Source: a bacterium
Lineage (GTDB): Bacteria > Planctomycetota > Planctomycetia > Isosphaerales > Isosphaeraceae
NCBI GenBank assembly: GCA_016125085.1
Contig: WGMM01000002.1
Location: forward strand, 228,454-292,453
Reading direction: 5' to 3'
Length of the DNA stretch: 64,000 nucleotides
How positions within the stretch are numbered: the stretch's first letter is position 1; each line of letters begins with the position of its first letter. The notes below the pieces were generated by a model. That model was not told where the DNA came from and ran no database searches. It saw only the letters and a list, made by a program, of their open reading frames with translations. Of this stretch, positions 1 through 9,714 are shown piece by piece. Position numbers and translations under genes: made by a program.

Positions 1-125
1 CCGTCATGCAACGCCCCAGCGCCGATCACCCGGAAGGCACGGTCATTCAGGTACTTGCTCAGGGCTACAAGCTGGGCGACCGCGTCCTGCGTCCCGCGAA
101 AGTGATCGTTTCGGTCGCCGGCTGA
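1..125 (+). CDS. grpE: GrpE nucleotide exchange factor, C-terminal end (partial)
   Basis: Only the last 40 codons are in the window; the frame enters at base 3 and stops with TGA at 123-125. The visible end carries the run GYKLGDRVLRPAKV, the typical GrpE beta-domain signature just before the C-terminus, preceded by HPEGTV. GrpE is the nucleotide exchange factor of DnaK. The fmdB and yacG genes follow on the same strand 74 bp downstream. The assignment rests on a short but very characteristic segment. Confidence 0.85.
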   Translation, partial: VMQRPSADHPEGTVIQVLAQGYKLGDRVLRPAKVIVSVAG

Positions 126-199
126 AACCGCCCTTGTCCCTGCCCGACGATTCCGTACGAATACCGCGTTCGAATCACGCTTTTCGAGGTTCACTGAAC

Positions 200-517
200 A
201 TGCCGACCTACGACTACATCTGCGACAAGTGCGGGCACGAGTTCGAAGCCTTCGAATCGATCACGGCCGATCCGCAGAAGCATTGCCCGAAATGCGATAC
301 CGACAACCTGCGGCGCAAGATCGGCCCCGGGGCGGCCATCCTGTTCAAGGGCAGCGGTTTCTACATTACGGACTACCGCTCGGATTCTTACAACAAGGCT
401 GCGAAGGCCGACAGCAGCTCCAGCGCTTCATCGTCCAAATCGAGTGACAGCGGCTCGTCCAGCTCTTCCTCCTCAGCTTCGAGTTCTTCGTCCAGCTCTT
501 CAGCGAGTTCGAAATGA
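200..517 (+). CDS. FmdB-family zinc-ribbon protein with Ser-rich tail
   Basis: A 105-residue protein starting MPTYDY, the standard opening of FmdB/putative regulatory zinc ribbons; this fixes the start at 200 although the frame is open upstream to 134. Two Cys pairs (C8/C11 and C29/C32) form the ribbon. From about residue 72 the tail is almost pure Ser with Ala and Lys, a low-complexity extension often seen in planctomycete and actinobacterial FmdB proteins. It overlaps yacG by four bases (ATGA), so the two are probably translationally coupled. The molecular role of FmdB proteins is not established. Confidence 0.9.
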   Translation: MPTYDYICDKCGHEFEAFESITADPQKHCPKCDTDNLRRKIGPGAAILFKGSGFYITDYRSDSYNKAAKADSSSSASSSKSSDSGSSSSSSSASSSSSSSSASSK

Positions 518-753
518 GAACGGCCGCCTGCCCCATCTGCAAAAAGACGATCCGGTTCGAACGGCTGAGCGATCAGCCGTTCTTCCCGTTCTGTTCCGAA
601 CGCTGCAAACTCGTCGACCTGGGCCGCTGGATCGACGGTTCCTACACCATCTCCAGAGAACTCAACGAAGAGGAGCTGGAGATGGTGGAGGAGTTGATTG
701 AGGAGCAAGTGAGGCGGATGGAAGAATCCGAATACGACCGCTCAGAGGATTGA
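514..753 (+). CDS. yacG: DNA gyrase inhibitor YacG
   Basis: A 79-residue zinc protein with the YacG pattern C6-x2-C9-x17-C27-x3-C31 followed by a KLVDLGRW segment. In E. coli YacG binds GyrB and inhibits gyrase; the fold is a small rubredoxin-like zinc knuckle. The acidic C-terminal part (about residues 50-79) is longer than the E. coli tail. The start overlaps the stop of the FmdB gene (ATGA), which suggests one transcript with fmdB and possibly grpE. Confidence 0.9.
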   Translation: MRTAACPICKKTIRFERLSDQPFFPFCSERCKLVDLGRWIDGSYTISRELNEEELEMVEELIEEQVRRMEESEYDRSED

Positions 754-846
754 TTCGAAATTTCGATTCATTTTTCCGGATGCCGAAAGGACGGTAGCGA
801 CCGCGATGAGCGAAAGGGTGTGCCGCCCCCATAAAATTCAGAAAAG

Positions 847-1527
847 TTATAACGGCACCTGAATCGTCACGATGTGATTCGGATCTCCCGTGGCCGGGTC
901 ATATTGCACCTGAGGCGGATTCGTCCCTGGTACCACCCAGTAGCGAGCCCCGGCAGGAACCTGCACGGATACCGTTCCAGCCGATGAGGCTGGTCGTAAT
1001 TGCGTATTCGAAGGGACATTCTGTACGTACTGCACAGGCATTTCCTGCGGCACATAGCCCCCGCCGGATTGCACATATCGATACTGCTGGTTCGGCTGTT
1101 GCACATATTGAACCGGTTGCTGCACGACCTGGTTCGGCTGGACATAATGAATGAGCGGCGGTTGCTGCTGGTAAATCACTTCGCGTTCCTGAACGTAAGG
1201 ACGCTGAGATTCCTGCATCATTCGGTAATACGTTCGATCAGCCTGCCTTCGGTTATAGTCCGCTTCCATTCCTGACAAGCCGCTTTGAAGCATGTTGTAG
1301 AACGCGGCATTCGTATTGCCCATGGCTGCAGCCTGCATCGCTTGCTGGCCATAGATATCCGACGCCATCGTGGCGTTATTCATATTTTGCATTTGCATCA
1401 TCATCGTCGCTGGCCCGGGTGGAGTTCGTGATGGCCATCCCCACTGGGCCTGTGAACTCCTTTGCCCCAATGCCCCAATCGCCAACACTGCCAGAAAAAG
1501 CCTGAAACCGTTTCGAAGCGTGCTCAT
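847..1527 (-). CDS. Secreted Gln/Met/Tyr-rich protein of unknown function
   Basis: A 226-residue protein. The start at 1527 is chosen because the reading MSTLRNGF is preceded by a GAGG ribosome-binding sequence and begins a signal peptide ending near residues 27-29 (SSQAQ); the frame is open further upstream but without signal-like sequence. The mature part is low-complexity: a Met/Asn-rich stretch (MMMQMQNMNNA), then repeated QQP, YVQQP and YVQN units. The last 50 residues look more like a folded beta domain (VSVQVPAGARYWVVPG). No family recognised. It is convergent with yacG and divergent from the sigma gene at 1919. Confidence 0.75.
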   Translation of the reverse strand: MSTLRNGFRLFLAVLAIGALGQRSSQAQWGWPSRTPPGPATMMMQMQNMNNATMASDIYGQQAMQAAAMGNTNAAFYNMLQSGLSGMEADYNRRQADRTYYRMMQESQRPYVQEREVIYQQQPPLIHYVQPNQVVQQPVQYVQQPNQQYRYVQSGGGYVPQEMPVQYVQNVPSNTQLRPASSAGTVSVQVPAGARYWVVPGTNPPQVQYDPATGDPNHIVTIQVPL

Positions 1528-1918
1528 GTTGACCTCATCATAGGTGCAGGAATCACACCTGCCGCGCCTTCTCTTCCAGAATCGCACGAGATGCGAAACT
1601 TCTATGTCATAAATGTACGAACCCGTCCGATTTGGACACATTTTTCCGAAAATCGCGATTACGCCCGCAATCCTAATCCTGAAAAGGACTTAAGCAACGG
1701 ACACCGCAACTGTCACGTGCAGATCCGAAGCATCAAGGACAGAATCAGGCACTTGACATGAGTTCGGGAAAACGGAATAAGTTTCTGCATCGTACATGCT
1801 CCTGTCACGATCACCGGCAAGTTTTGAGCGGTTCCCGTTTGTCTTTATCGCATGCTTTCGCACACGGTCCACCATCGGGATCACTTCTATCGAAACACGG
1901 TCTCTGCGAGTCACGACC
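1528..1918. other. 391-bp intergenic region between divergent genes
   Basis: This gap separates the minus-strand secreted protein from the plus-strand ECF sigma factor and must hold both promoters. I see no convincing -35/-10 pair, no RNA gene and no strong hairpin. Short open frames here have no recognisable product. Confidence 0.5.
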
Positions 1919-2581
1919 ATGTCCCATATCATCGAAAAAATAGAGCGTCTTTCGACTTCGAAAGAACCGATATTCGACTGCCCTGAACAGGATGTAACTC
2001 TCGGCGATTTATCTCAGAATCACTCGCCCGACACCCTCAACGCCCATCGCACCTATCTGCTCAAGGTCGCGGGTGATCTGCTCAAGCCTGAGCTGCGGCC
2101 CAAGGTTTCGCCTTCGGATCTCGTCCAGGAATCGATCGTCATCGCCATCCGCAAATTCCAGAGCTTTCAGGGATCTTCGCCTCAGCAGCTGCGGGCCTGG
2201 CTGGAATCGATTCTGCGCCGCAAATACTGCAACCTCCAGCGCGTTTTCTACAGGAACGCACGTCATGCCATCCGCCGCGAAGTCTCCCTCGATGCCGTGC
2301 GTTCGGACCAGCCGGGCTGGGAGATTCCCGACACTCATGAGACGGATCGTAGCGGAGACGTGAACTGGCAAATCGCGATGATCCGCCAGGAATTGAGACA
2401 TCTCACGCCTGCCGAGGCCGAGGTCTTCTCACTGCGAATGGAGCAGGATCTTCCCGTAGCCGAAATCGCCGCCCGCCTCGGCATCACGGAGGCTTGCGTC
2501 CACAAGCGATACCAGCGAGCGATCAAGCATCTTTACGAGCGACTTCACAATGCCGTCGATTCTGATCTGGACTTGAGTTAG
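1919..2581 (+). CDS. ECF RNA polymerase sigma factor (planctomycete type)
   Basis: A 220-residue sigma-70 family protein. Region 2 is visible as SPSDLVQESIVIAIRKFQSF with the following QLRAWLESILRRKY; region 4 is LTPAEAEVFSLRMEQDLPV followed by a helix-turn-helix (EIAARLGITEACVHKRYQRA). An N-terminal extension of about 50 residues precedes region 2, as in the planctomycete-expanded ECF groups. The start at 1919 is an ATG; the frame is open to 1796 but with no homology-like sequence. The next gene is a Ser/Thr kinase with WD40 repeats, a recurrent planctomycete pairing that suggests phosphorylation-based control (inference). Confidence 0.88.
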   Translation: MSHIIEKIERLSTSKEPIFDCPEQDVTLGDLSQNHSPDTLNAHRTYLLKVAGDLLKPELRPKVSPSDLVQESIVIAIRKFQSFQGSSPQQLRAWLESILRRKYCNLQRVFYRNARHAIRREVSLDAVRSDQPGWEIPDTHETDRSGDVNWQIAMIRQELRHLTPAEAEVFSLRMEQDLPVAEIAARLGITEACVHKRYQRAIKHLYERLHNAVDSDLDLS

Positions 2582-2596
2582 ACTCTTACATACATT

Positions 2597-2619
2597 CCCG
2601 GGAAGGAATCCTTCCCGGG
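2597..2619. promoter_or_regulatory. Perfect 10-bp hairpin between sigma and kinase genes
   Basis: Arms at 2597-2606 and 2610-2619 are exact reverse complements around a 3-base loop. The hairpin lies 16 bases after the sigma stop and about 40 bases before the kinase start. No T-run follows, so a canonical intrinsic terminator is unlikely; attenuation, RNA processing or an operator are possible. Confidence 0.6.
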
Positions 2620-2655
2620 CTCGATATCCGCTGCCCGCGTGTCGCTATCCGCATC

Positions 2656-5600
2656 GTGACTCCCATGACGCCTCAGGAATTCGAACGCTTTCTGGCCAGG
2701 CTCTATGCATCGACGAGATCGCGAGGAGACGGCAGCGGCACGGACGAACTTTTGACGAATCAGGCGTCCGAGGTGGCGGAAACTGACGAATCGCACGAAG
2801 TCTTCCGTTTCGGTCCGTTCGAGCTGAATACCGAAATCGGGCGTGGCGGTTTCGGGATCGTTTATCTGGCACGTGACACCCGGACCGGCACGGACGTCGC
2901 TCTCAAGCTCCCGATGCCGTTCGTCCTGATGTCGCAAACGGCGCGTCATCGGTTCGTACGCGAAGGGCGGGTCGGCGTAACGCTCGAACATCCGGGGATC
3001 GTCAAAGTTCTGGAAACCGGCGAATTCGGCGGCATCGTCTACATCGCGTCCGAATTCGTTACCGGGCCGACCCTTTCGACCTGGCTCGCCGATCGAAAAA
3101 CGCCTGTTCCATGCAGAATCGGGGCCATGCTGGTCGGAAGAATGGCCGATGCACTCGCACACGCGCATGCCAACGGCGTCATCCATCGCGACATGAAACC
3201 GGCCAACGTGATCCTTCAGCCGACAGGGAATTCAGGCGAATCGGGTTCCGGTACGGTCTGCCCGTTCCAGCCTCGAGTGACCGATTTCGGACTCGCCAAG
3301 GTTCTCAATGAAATCCGAGACGAACAAACTTTGACAGGCTCCGCCGAGATCGGATCCACCGCGTACATGGCTCCGGAGCAAGTTCTCGGCTTGGCCGATG
3401 CGATCGGGCCGTGCACGGACATTCACGCAATGGGGGCGATTCTCTATCGGATTCTCGCAGGGCAGGCACCGTTTCCGGGTCAATCGCGAGAGGAGGTGCT
3501 CCGAAAAATCGTGCATGAGATACCTCCATCGCTTCGTACGATCCGGCCGGATGTGCCTGAGGAACTCGAAATCATCTGCGACAAATGTTTGCGAAAAGAT
3601 CCCGCGAGTCGATATGCCTCTGCAATTGAGTTGAAATCAGACATTCAGAGGTTCCTCGACCGGGAGAGTATTCTCGCCCGGCCAATGTCATATTTCGAAC
3701 GAGGGCGGATCTGGGCTCGCCGGCACCCTGCGATCGCCACGGCGGCCACCACGGCGGTAGCGTTCATGATGGTCGTCATCGTGATTCAGGCGATGCAAAA
3801 TCGAAGGCTGCGCCAGATCAACCGGGAACTCGAGATTTCCGAAGATCGAGCCGAGGTTCAGACGATCCTTGCCGAGCGGCGAAAATCGATCGTCGATCGA
3901 TCGTATTACGAAACCCGCCTGAACTCGGCCTTCGCACTGTCGCAGAGCGGACTCGCCGTTCGGGCCCAGCAGGCACTGACGGAAATCGATCCCGGGCCAG
4001 GCCGCCGTGACTTCGCATGGAACCATTTGTGGATGCGTTCACGGGAAGAGCTGGAAGTCGTGGCATTTGCGGATTCCGACCATAAACTCATCGCGGTTTC
4101 GCCGGACGGAAACACCCTGGCGACTTTCGACAAAGCACGGAACGTCGTCATTCGAGACATTTCGAGCGGCAAGAGTCTGGATCGGTTCGAACCGGTCAAA
4201 TCAAGTTCGAACATCGTTTCGCTTCGATTTTCGCGAGACGGCCGTAAGCTTTTTGCTCTCACGAACGGCATGCCGTCCGACCAGCCAGGATTCAACGAAC
4301 ATCGATTTATCGTCCGGGAAAATGGCAATTCGTCCGAATCGAATTTACGGAAGAAAACGAACGAATCGATTTTGGATTTCGTAGAGTCTGCCGAAGGCGA
4401 TCGAATTCGCTTCGTGTGCAATGCCCCGGCTTCGGGCGTGAGCCGGATCGACTTCGTTTCGCTCGCGGATCGTGTAATCGGCCAGACGCCGCTGCCGCAC
4501 GTTTCGAACTTCGTCAGGCTTCTTCCGGATGGCCGCCATGCGTTGGTTTCGAATAAATCGGGATTATTGCATGTCATTTCATTCGATGATTCGGAAGTCG
4601 ACATTCCGTTCGCACCCATTCGGGACATCGTGACGAAATCGATTGTGATCGATCGCACTTTCGCTCGAATCGCGGCATCCAGCTTAGATCGCCGCTCAGT
4701 TCGCATCCTGATGATCGATCCGGTTTCGGGAATTACGGCCAAAAATGTCGACATCCCTTTCGAAATTGAAGCGATCCGCTGGATCGAAGGCATGGAGAGC
4801 CTGCTACTTTACGATAGCCGATGGAACGCCGCGATCGTCGACGTCCGCTCCGGGGCGATCGTGCCTCTGAAATCGAATGTCACGAACGATCCGAAATCCA
4901 TGCGTCTCGAGGAAGTCAGTCGAGTGCGATGCATCTCGATCGGAAAACTATTATTGACTTACGGATACGTCAAGGACCCCGGGGGCAGATCCCAACAGGC
5001 CTGGAATCTCGAATCCGGTGAGGAATTGCCGTTTCCTTTGACAGGGACGATCGTCGACGCTCAGCCGCTGCCGGATGGAAAATCGGCACTGATGACGAAC
5101 GGACGGCTGATCGATCGCTGGTGGCCAGGCGGGCGTTCGATTTCGAATCGTAAACTGGCCGGGCACTCGGATGAAGGCTGGGGCGCGTGTTTCGCCCCGG
5201 ACGATTCCGTGCTCGTGACATCGAGCGACGATACGGACGATCCGATGACGGTGCGAGTCTGGGACTGGAAATCAGGCAAGATGATTCGCGGTTTCGTGCC
5301 GCACAAAGCGACCGTATCGTGCGTCGCATTTTCGCCGGACGGTCGCTTCATTGCGACGAGTGCTCTTTCCGCCAGAGAGAATTTGACGCTCTGGGACGCG
5401 AAAACCGGATCGAAAGTCATCGATCTCGTCGGCCACTCGACGCCAGTCTACAACCTGTCGTTCTCGTCTGACGGCACAAGACTGGCATCGGGAGACAACA
5501 AGGGCTTCGTGATCGTGTGGGATATTGCGACCGGCGAAGCGGTTTCGAATACGAAAGCGGATCGGGACAGGATTCGGGGCCTTGCCTTCATGCCGGGCAG

Positions 5601-6045
5601 CCGAACCGTCGTCGCGACAGCGAGCGAATCCAGACATGTACGCATCTGGGACACAGCCAGGAAACGGATCTTGCAGGATTGGGAGACTGGAGGAGAGATG
5701 ACGACTCTGGCGTTCGTTCCGAATTCCGATCACATTTGTGCCGCGGAGTCGAGCGGGCGGCTTTTCGTCTGGGATTTCGAAACCGGTGAGATGATCCGCC
5801 TGATCGAAGGCGACGGCAACCGAATCCGACACATGAGTTTTCTTCGGGATTCCTCGTTTCTGGCCGCTGGCGACGTGACCGGTCAGTTGCATTTATGGAA
5901 CGTCGAAACCGGTATCGAGATATTCTCGCTGCACGGTCATGAAGCCCCGGTCAATCGGGTCGCCTGTTCATCCGACGGAAATGCGATCGCCACGATCGCG
6001 CATGACGGTTCCGTACGACTCTGGTTCGGGCAGGAGAGCCGTTGA
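2656..6045 (+). CDS. Ser/Thr protein kinase with transmembrane segment and WD40 propeller
   Basis: A 1129-residue Hanks-type kinase. Visible motifs: glycine loop GRGGFG (62-67), catalytic K84, E103, HRDMKPANV (177-185), DFG starting at D210, and a later MAPEQ. All catalytic residues are present, so it should be active. A transmembrane helix sits near 358-382, leaving the kinase cytoplasmic. The rest, roughly 440-1129, is a series of WD40 repeats with clear WD endings (RVWDWKSG, IVWDIATG, RIWDTAR, FVWDFETG, HLWNVETG), enough for one or two propellers. The start is GTG 2656 or ATG 2665. The ECF sigma gene directly upstream is a plausible partner. Confidence 0.92.
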   Translation: MTPMTPQEFERFLARLYASTRSRGDGSGTDELLTNQASEVAETDESHEVFRFGPFELNTEIGRGGFGIVYLARDTRTGTDVALKLPMPFVLMSQTARHRFVREGRVGVTLEHPGIVKVLETGEFGGIVYIASEFVTGPTLSTWLADRKTPVPCRIGAMLVGRMADALAHAHANGVIHRDMKPANVILQPTGNSGESGSGTVCPFQPRVTDFGLAKVLNEIRDEQTLTGSAEIGSTAYMAPEQVLGLADAIGPCTDIHAMGAILYRILAGQAPFPGQSREEVLRKIVHEIPPSLRTIRPDVPEELEIICDKCLRKDPASRYASAIELKSDIQRFLDRESILARPMSYFERGRIWARRHPAIATAATTAVAFMMVVIVIQAMQNRRLRQINRELEISEDRAEVQTILAERRKSIVDRSYYETRLNSAFALSQSGLAVRAQQALTEIDPGPGRRDFAWNHLWMRSREELEVVAFADSDHKLIAVSPDGNTLATFDKARNVVIRDISSGKSLDRFEPVKSSSNIVSLRFSRDGRKLFALTNGMPSDQPGFNEHRFIVRENGNSSESNLRKKTNESILDFVESAEGDRIRFVCNAPASGVSRIDFVSLADRVIGQTPLPHVSNFVRLLPDGRHALVSNKSGLLHVISFDDSEVDIPFAPIRDIVTKSIVIDRTFARIAASSLDRRSVRILMIDPVSGITAKNVDIPFEIEAIRWIEGMESLLLYDSRWNAAIVDVRSGAIVPLKSNVTNDPKSMRLEEVSRVRCISIGKLLLTYGYVKDPGGRSQQAWNLESGEELPFPLTGTIVDAQPLPDGKSALMTNGRLIDRWWPGGRSISNRKLAGHSDEGWGACFAPDDSVLVTSSDDTDDPMTVRVWDWKSGKMIRGFVPHKATVSCVAFSPDGRFIATSALSARENLTLWDAKTGSKVIDLVGHSTPVYNLSFSSDGTRLASGDNKGFVIVWDIATGEAVSNTKADRDRIRGLAFMPGSRTVVATASESRHVRIWDTARKRILQDWETGGEMTTLAFVPNSDHICAAESSGRLFVWDFETGEMIRLIEGDGNRIRHMSFLRDSSFLAAGDVTGQLHLWNVETGIEIFSLHGHEAPVNRVACSSDGNAIATIAHDGSVRLWFGQESR

Positions 6046-6364
6046 ATCCCGTAATCGAATCGTCGATTGCTCCATCGGAACATCTCCGCTAAACTTTGGC
6101 TAACCCATGACTGCCCGGTGTGTCCTGCCTGGCTTCCGATCTGACAAAGTCTCGCTGACAGCTCTCCGGTCCGAAGTTGCAATCGTCTCCGTCCCCCCCT
6201 CGATCGAATCTTCATCGCACGTGCCGGAACGACCGAAAGCCTGAGGGCCCCGCTCGAGATCGGGAATTGTGCGATTCGAATCCAATGGCCGAAACCATCT
6301 ATCACATCCCCGGCGATCTGAGACCGAGTGCTCGATCGTTGATCACTGTCGAGACACAAAACTC
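6046..6364. other. 319-bp intergenic region
   Basis: The gap between the kinase and the beta-helix gene. No RNA gene, repeat or clear terminator is seen. It must hold the promoter of the downstream secreted protein unless read-through occurs. Confidence 0.45.
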
Positions 6365-7618
6365 ATGAATCTGCCACTTTCGCTGAGCTGCATAAGCCTG
6401 AATTTCTTCACGCTCCTTGCGGGATGCCTTTCATTTTCGCCCGCCTCCATCGCACTCGGTCAATCGGGGGAACCGGCTCGCTCGATCGACGCTTCGAAAT
6501 TCGCATCGCTCCAGGCAGCGCTGGATGCCGTACCAGCCAGCGGAGGGATCGTTCGGATCCCGCCTGGCACGTTCGAACTGAAGGAGCCTCTTGTCGTGAG
6601 GACCGGCGATACGCGTATCGAAGGCTCAGGCACGGCGACGCACCTCGTGAACAAGAGCACGACAGGCCAGCCCGCGATACTCATCGCTCCGACGAATCTT
6701 GCGAAAGACCCGAAAGCGGAGCTGTGGCGAGTTCAGATCGCCAGTCTGCGCATCAGCGGCAATCGCGAAAGCGGCGATGGCATAATGGCCCGCAAGGTGC
6801 AGGAAATTCTTGTTCATGCCGTGGCACTCGATCACAACGGCGGTAACGGGATTCATCTGGAGAATTGCTTCGAAGATCCCCGGATCAACGACAATATCCT
6901 GACTTACAACGGCAAAGCCGGCCTTCAGATCACGGCGGGGCACGATATCGTCGTCAGCGGCAATCAGTTCGAGGAAAATCAGGACGCCATTCGCTGCATC
7001 GATTCCTATAACCTGTGCGCCACCGGCAACGCCATCGACGATCACCTCCGGCACGGAATCGTGATCGAGGACACCTATGGCTCGGTCGTCAGCGGCAACA
7101 TGATCGAGGAATGCAACGGCACGGCCATCATCCTGGACCGCGATTGCTACGGCATCGCTCTGAGTTCGAACGTGATCGCGCACCACCTTGGCGGCGGAAT
7201 CGACCTGAAGGATGCCAATGGCTGCTCCGTAAGCGCGAACAGTTTCGTACTTTGCCACGGTTTCGCAGTGCGCATGGGGCCGGAGAGCGGCCGTAATGTC
7301 GTCAGCGGCAATGCGTTCGCGAACACCTATATCGGCGGCGGAAAGCTCAAGCGGCCGATCCGTGAACACAAGGATCCATTCCAGATCGACACCGGGGCTG
7401 GCGTCGTTCTGGAATCGGCCAGCGATGTCGCCATTACGGGCAACACCTTCACGGGTCTGGACACCCAGGCCGTCAAAGCATCGGGCACCAGCAGGAAAAT
7501 TCTGGTCACGAACAACATTCTGACCGATTGCGCCCGCAAAATGTCGCCTGGCTCAAGCTGGATCGACCTGGCCGGAGCCCTGGATTCGATTCAGAAAGAT
7601 AATCCAGGGGCGAACTGA
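6365..7618 (+). CDS. Secreted right-handed parallel beta-helix protein
   Basis: A 417-residue protein. The start at ATG 6365 gives a hydrophobic N-terminus ending LLAGC or, further on, SIALGQ; a lipobox is possible but the n-region lacks positive charge. The body is a pectate-lyase-like beta-helix: an opening segment (LQAALDAVPASGGIVRIPPG) typical of pectin lyase folds, then coils with recurring SGN/TGN-x-[IF] turns (SGNQFEE, TGNAIDD, SGNMIEE, SSNVIAH, SANSFVL, SGNAFAN, TGNTFTG, TNNILTD). It probably binds or cleaves polysaccharide outside the cytoplasm; no specific lyase active site is identified. Confidence 0.85.
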   Translation: MNLPLSLSCISLNFFTLLAGCLSFSPASIALGQSGEPARSIDASKFASLQAALDAVPASGGIVRIPPGTFELKEPLVVRTGDTRIEGSGTATHLVNKSTTGQPAILIAPTNLAKDPKAELWRVQIASLRISGNRESGDGIMARKVQEILVHAVALDHNGGNGIHLENCFEDPRINDNILTYNGKAGLQITAGHDIVVSGNQFEENQDAIRCIDSYNLCATGNAIDDHLRHGIVIEDTYGSVVSGNMIEECNGTAIILDRDCYGIALSSNVIAHHLGGGIDLKDANGCSVSANSFVLCHGFAVRMGPESGRNVVSGNAFANTYIGGGKLKRPIREHKDPFQIDTGAGVVLESASDVAITGNTFTGLDTQAVKASGTSRKILVTNNILTDCARKMSPGSSWIDLAGALDSIQKDNPGAN

Positions 7619-7630
7619 TCCGCCCCTGGA
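7603..7630. terminator. Convergent hairpin terminator
   Basis: A 10-bp perfect stem (7603-7612 with 7621-7630) and 8-base loop that spans the stop codon of the beta-helix gene, just before the end of the convergent gene at 7636. It lacks a strong T-run on either side but is well placed to serve both directions. Confidence 0.6.
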
Positions 7631-7635
7631 AACGA

Positions 7636-8088
7636 TCAGAATGGCGGCAGGGTCGAGCGCGGCATCGACGGGACGAACACGCTCCCGGGCCTTGCCCGCG
7701 GCCACGTTCCCCAGCCGTCCCAGGGCGAAAGCGGCGCAGGACCGAATCCGCCGAACGGGCGATATGGCTGTGGCCGCCATCCAGGCCCGACCGGGGCGTA
7801 ATAGTTCGCGTAAGGCACGTAACCCGGATTCCTGTACGTCACAGGTGGGGCATATGAAACGACAGGAGGTGGTGCCGCAGCCTGCGAAGCCGCCAGCAGC
7901 ATGGTGCCATTGCCTTGAGCCACATAATTGTAGCCGCCATAGGGAATCAGCGTGCCGGGCGGCACGCTGGCGTACATCGACGGCACCTGGTAGGCGACAC
8001 CGGCGATGGGGGCCTGAGCCAGTGTTACAGGGCTCAGGGCTAACCCACCGATCAGAATTGACGCGGCAAGGCCGAAACGCGGGGACAT
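7636..8088 (-). CDS. Small secreted Pro/Tyr/Gly-rich protein
   Basis: A 150-residue protein with a good signal peptide (MSPRFGLAASILIGGLALS, cleavage near AQA) and a strong ribosome-binding site (AAGGAGG about 5 bases before ATG 8088). The mature sequence is rich in Pro, Tyr, Gly and Ala (VPYANYYAPVGPGW, RPFGGFGPAPL) and looks disordered; no family is recognised. It lies 96 bp downstream of ppk2 on the same strand. Planctomycetes encode many such short surface proteins of unknown role. Confidence 0.75.
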   Translation of the reverse strand: MSPRFGLAASILIGGLALSPVTLAQAPIAGVAYQVPSMYASVPPGTLIPYGGYNYVAQGNGTMLLAASQAAAPPPVVSYAPPVTYRNPGYVPYANYYAPVGPGWRPQPYRPFGGFGPAPLSPWDGWGTWPRARPGSVFVPSMPRSTLPPF

Positions 8089-8184
8089 GTTCGCCTCCTT
8101 CTGTCAGATCTCGGACCAGGTCATTCAGGTACAAGGCTCTCCCGAATACGGAACTGTCCTGTCAGCATGCCGGCGAATGAGTCG

Positions 8185-9291
8185 TCAAAATTTCGTGATG
8201 CCGACTTCTTCATTGCTGGCCAGCACGTCGGCGGCGGAACCGACGAGGAGCGGATCCGGAGCGCAGGCCACGGCCGGATCCTTGTCCGGATAGGGCAGAG
8301 CGTGCAGGAAGTGGCGCATGCAATTGAGCCGGGCACGTTTTTTGTCGTCCGACTTGATCACGACCCAGGGAGCGTCGGCGATATCCGTGTGGAAGAACAT
8401 GGCGTTCTTCGCCTCGGTGTATTCGTCCCATTTGTCGAGCGATTTGACGTCGATCGGCGATAGCTTCCAGTGCTTCAGGGGGTCGTCGCGTCGCGATACG
8501 AACCGCCGCAACTGTTCTTCACGACTGACGGAGAACCAGAACTTATAAAACAGAGTGCCGCTCTGCACGAGCATGCGTTCGAATTGCGGAGTCTGTCGCA
8601 GGAATTCGAGATATTCCTGAGGCGTACAGAACTTCATGACCCGTTCCACGCCCGCACGGTTATACCACGATCTGTCGAAGAAGACCATTTCGCCAGCGGT
8701 CGGCAGATGTTCGACGTATCGCTGAAAATACCACTGGCCTTTTTCGGCCTCTGATGGCTTTTCCAGGGCGACGACCCGCGCGCCCCGGGGATTCAGGTGT
8801 TCCATGAAACGGCGGATGGTGCCACCCTTGCCCGCTGCGTCGCGGCCTTCGAAGAGCAGCACGATTTTCTGCCCCGAATCCTTGACCCAGCTCTGAACCT
8901 TCAGCAGTTCGATCTGAAGTTTCATTTTGGCGGCTTCGTATTCCTTGCGCCTCATACGAGTGCGATAGGGATAGTTCGCCGGAAGTGGAGCGGAGGTGCT
9001 GTCTTCTTTCGTTCCATGCGGCGCCTCAGCCACCTGGACGGCCACAGGGTCTCTGGAGATCGCCTCGATCTCGCTCGCGGCTTTCGGGTTCGACAACTTT
9101 CTGGAATTGGCCTTCGGCTTCGTGCCGGCACCATTGCGGCTGCCGTTCTCTTCGACCGCTTTCAAAGGCCGCGAAACTGTGCTACTGGCATTCGCCGCCG
9201 GATCGTCGACGAGTTCCGATTTCTTCGAAAATTGCGTTCCGTCCGTGTTATTGTCCGAAGTCCTTTTCGAATCATCGCCGGCGCGCGACAT
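8185..9291 (-). CDS. ppk2: Polyphosphate kinase 2
   Basis: A PPK2-family enzyme, which transfers phosphate between polyphosphate and nucleotides. The core begins near residue 97 (MRRKEYEAAKMKLQIELLK) and carries Walker A GRDAAGKGG (149-157), the DRSWYNRAGVE lid/Walker B region, FWFSVSREEQLRRF and DDPLKHWKLSP, all diagnostic of PPK2. About 95 N-terminal residues are polar low-complexity and not part of the catalytic fold. The start at 9291 is preferred because GGAG lies 8 bases upstream; the frame is open to 9426. One-domain length fits class I enzymes, but ADP/GDP preference cannot be read from the sequence. Confidence 0.93.
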   Translation of the reverse strand: MSRAGDDSKRTSDNNTDGTQFSKKSELVDDPAANASSTVSRPLKAVEENGSRNGAGTKPKANSRKLSNPKAASEIEAISRDPVAVQVAEAPHGTKEDSTSAPLPANYPYRTRMRRKEYEAAKMKLQIELLKVQSWVKDSGQKIVLLFEGRDAAGKGGTIRRFMEHLNPRGARVVALEKPSEAEKGQWYFQRYVEHLPTAGEMVFFDRSWYNRAGVERVMKFCTPQEYLEFLRQTPQFERMLVQSGTLFYKFWFSVSREEQLRRFVSRRDDPLKHWKLSPIDVKSLDKWDEYTEAKNAMFFHTDIADAPWVVIKSDDKKRARLNCMRHFLHALPYPDKDPAVACAPDPLLVGSAADVLASNEEVGITKF

Positions 9292-9714
9292 ATCAGGAAC
9301 TCCACGAAAATAGGGCATTTCGATCCGGATCGGATCGGTCTGCGACTGGACTTTACCGGTGCATTGGCAGTTGAGGATGGAGCGGATCGTTCGGAAATCA
9401 ACGTCTATCGGCCGCCAGGCAGCCATTCACGGATTCTTCACATAGTTGATTCTAAACTGTGCCTGCCGCGATTCAAGTAGGTTGCCCGAAAATTCGGAGT
9501 GCCACGTGCGATTTTGTGCCGGCGTTATCGATCCGTTCGTTCACGAGATCGCAATGACGGCGATATCCCTGGATTCGAGATCGCGAACGGTTGAGGTGAA
9601 GTGAGAATCCTCGACGATTTTCCGACCGATCGGCATGTTGCGATCCTGCGGAAGATGCCGCATGATACGCAAATCGGACGACGCACCGTTTCGCAATCAC
9701 CCCGGGAGATCTCG
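9292..9714. other. 423-bp intergenic region between divergent genes
   Basis: The gap between ppk2 and the secreted esterase. No RNA gene or repeat was found. It contains several TTCGAA-like motifs but no promoter I would call with confidence. Confidence 0.45.
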
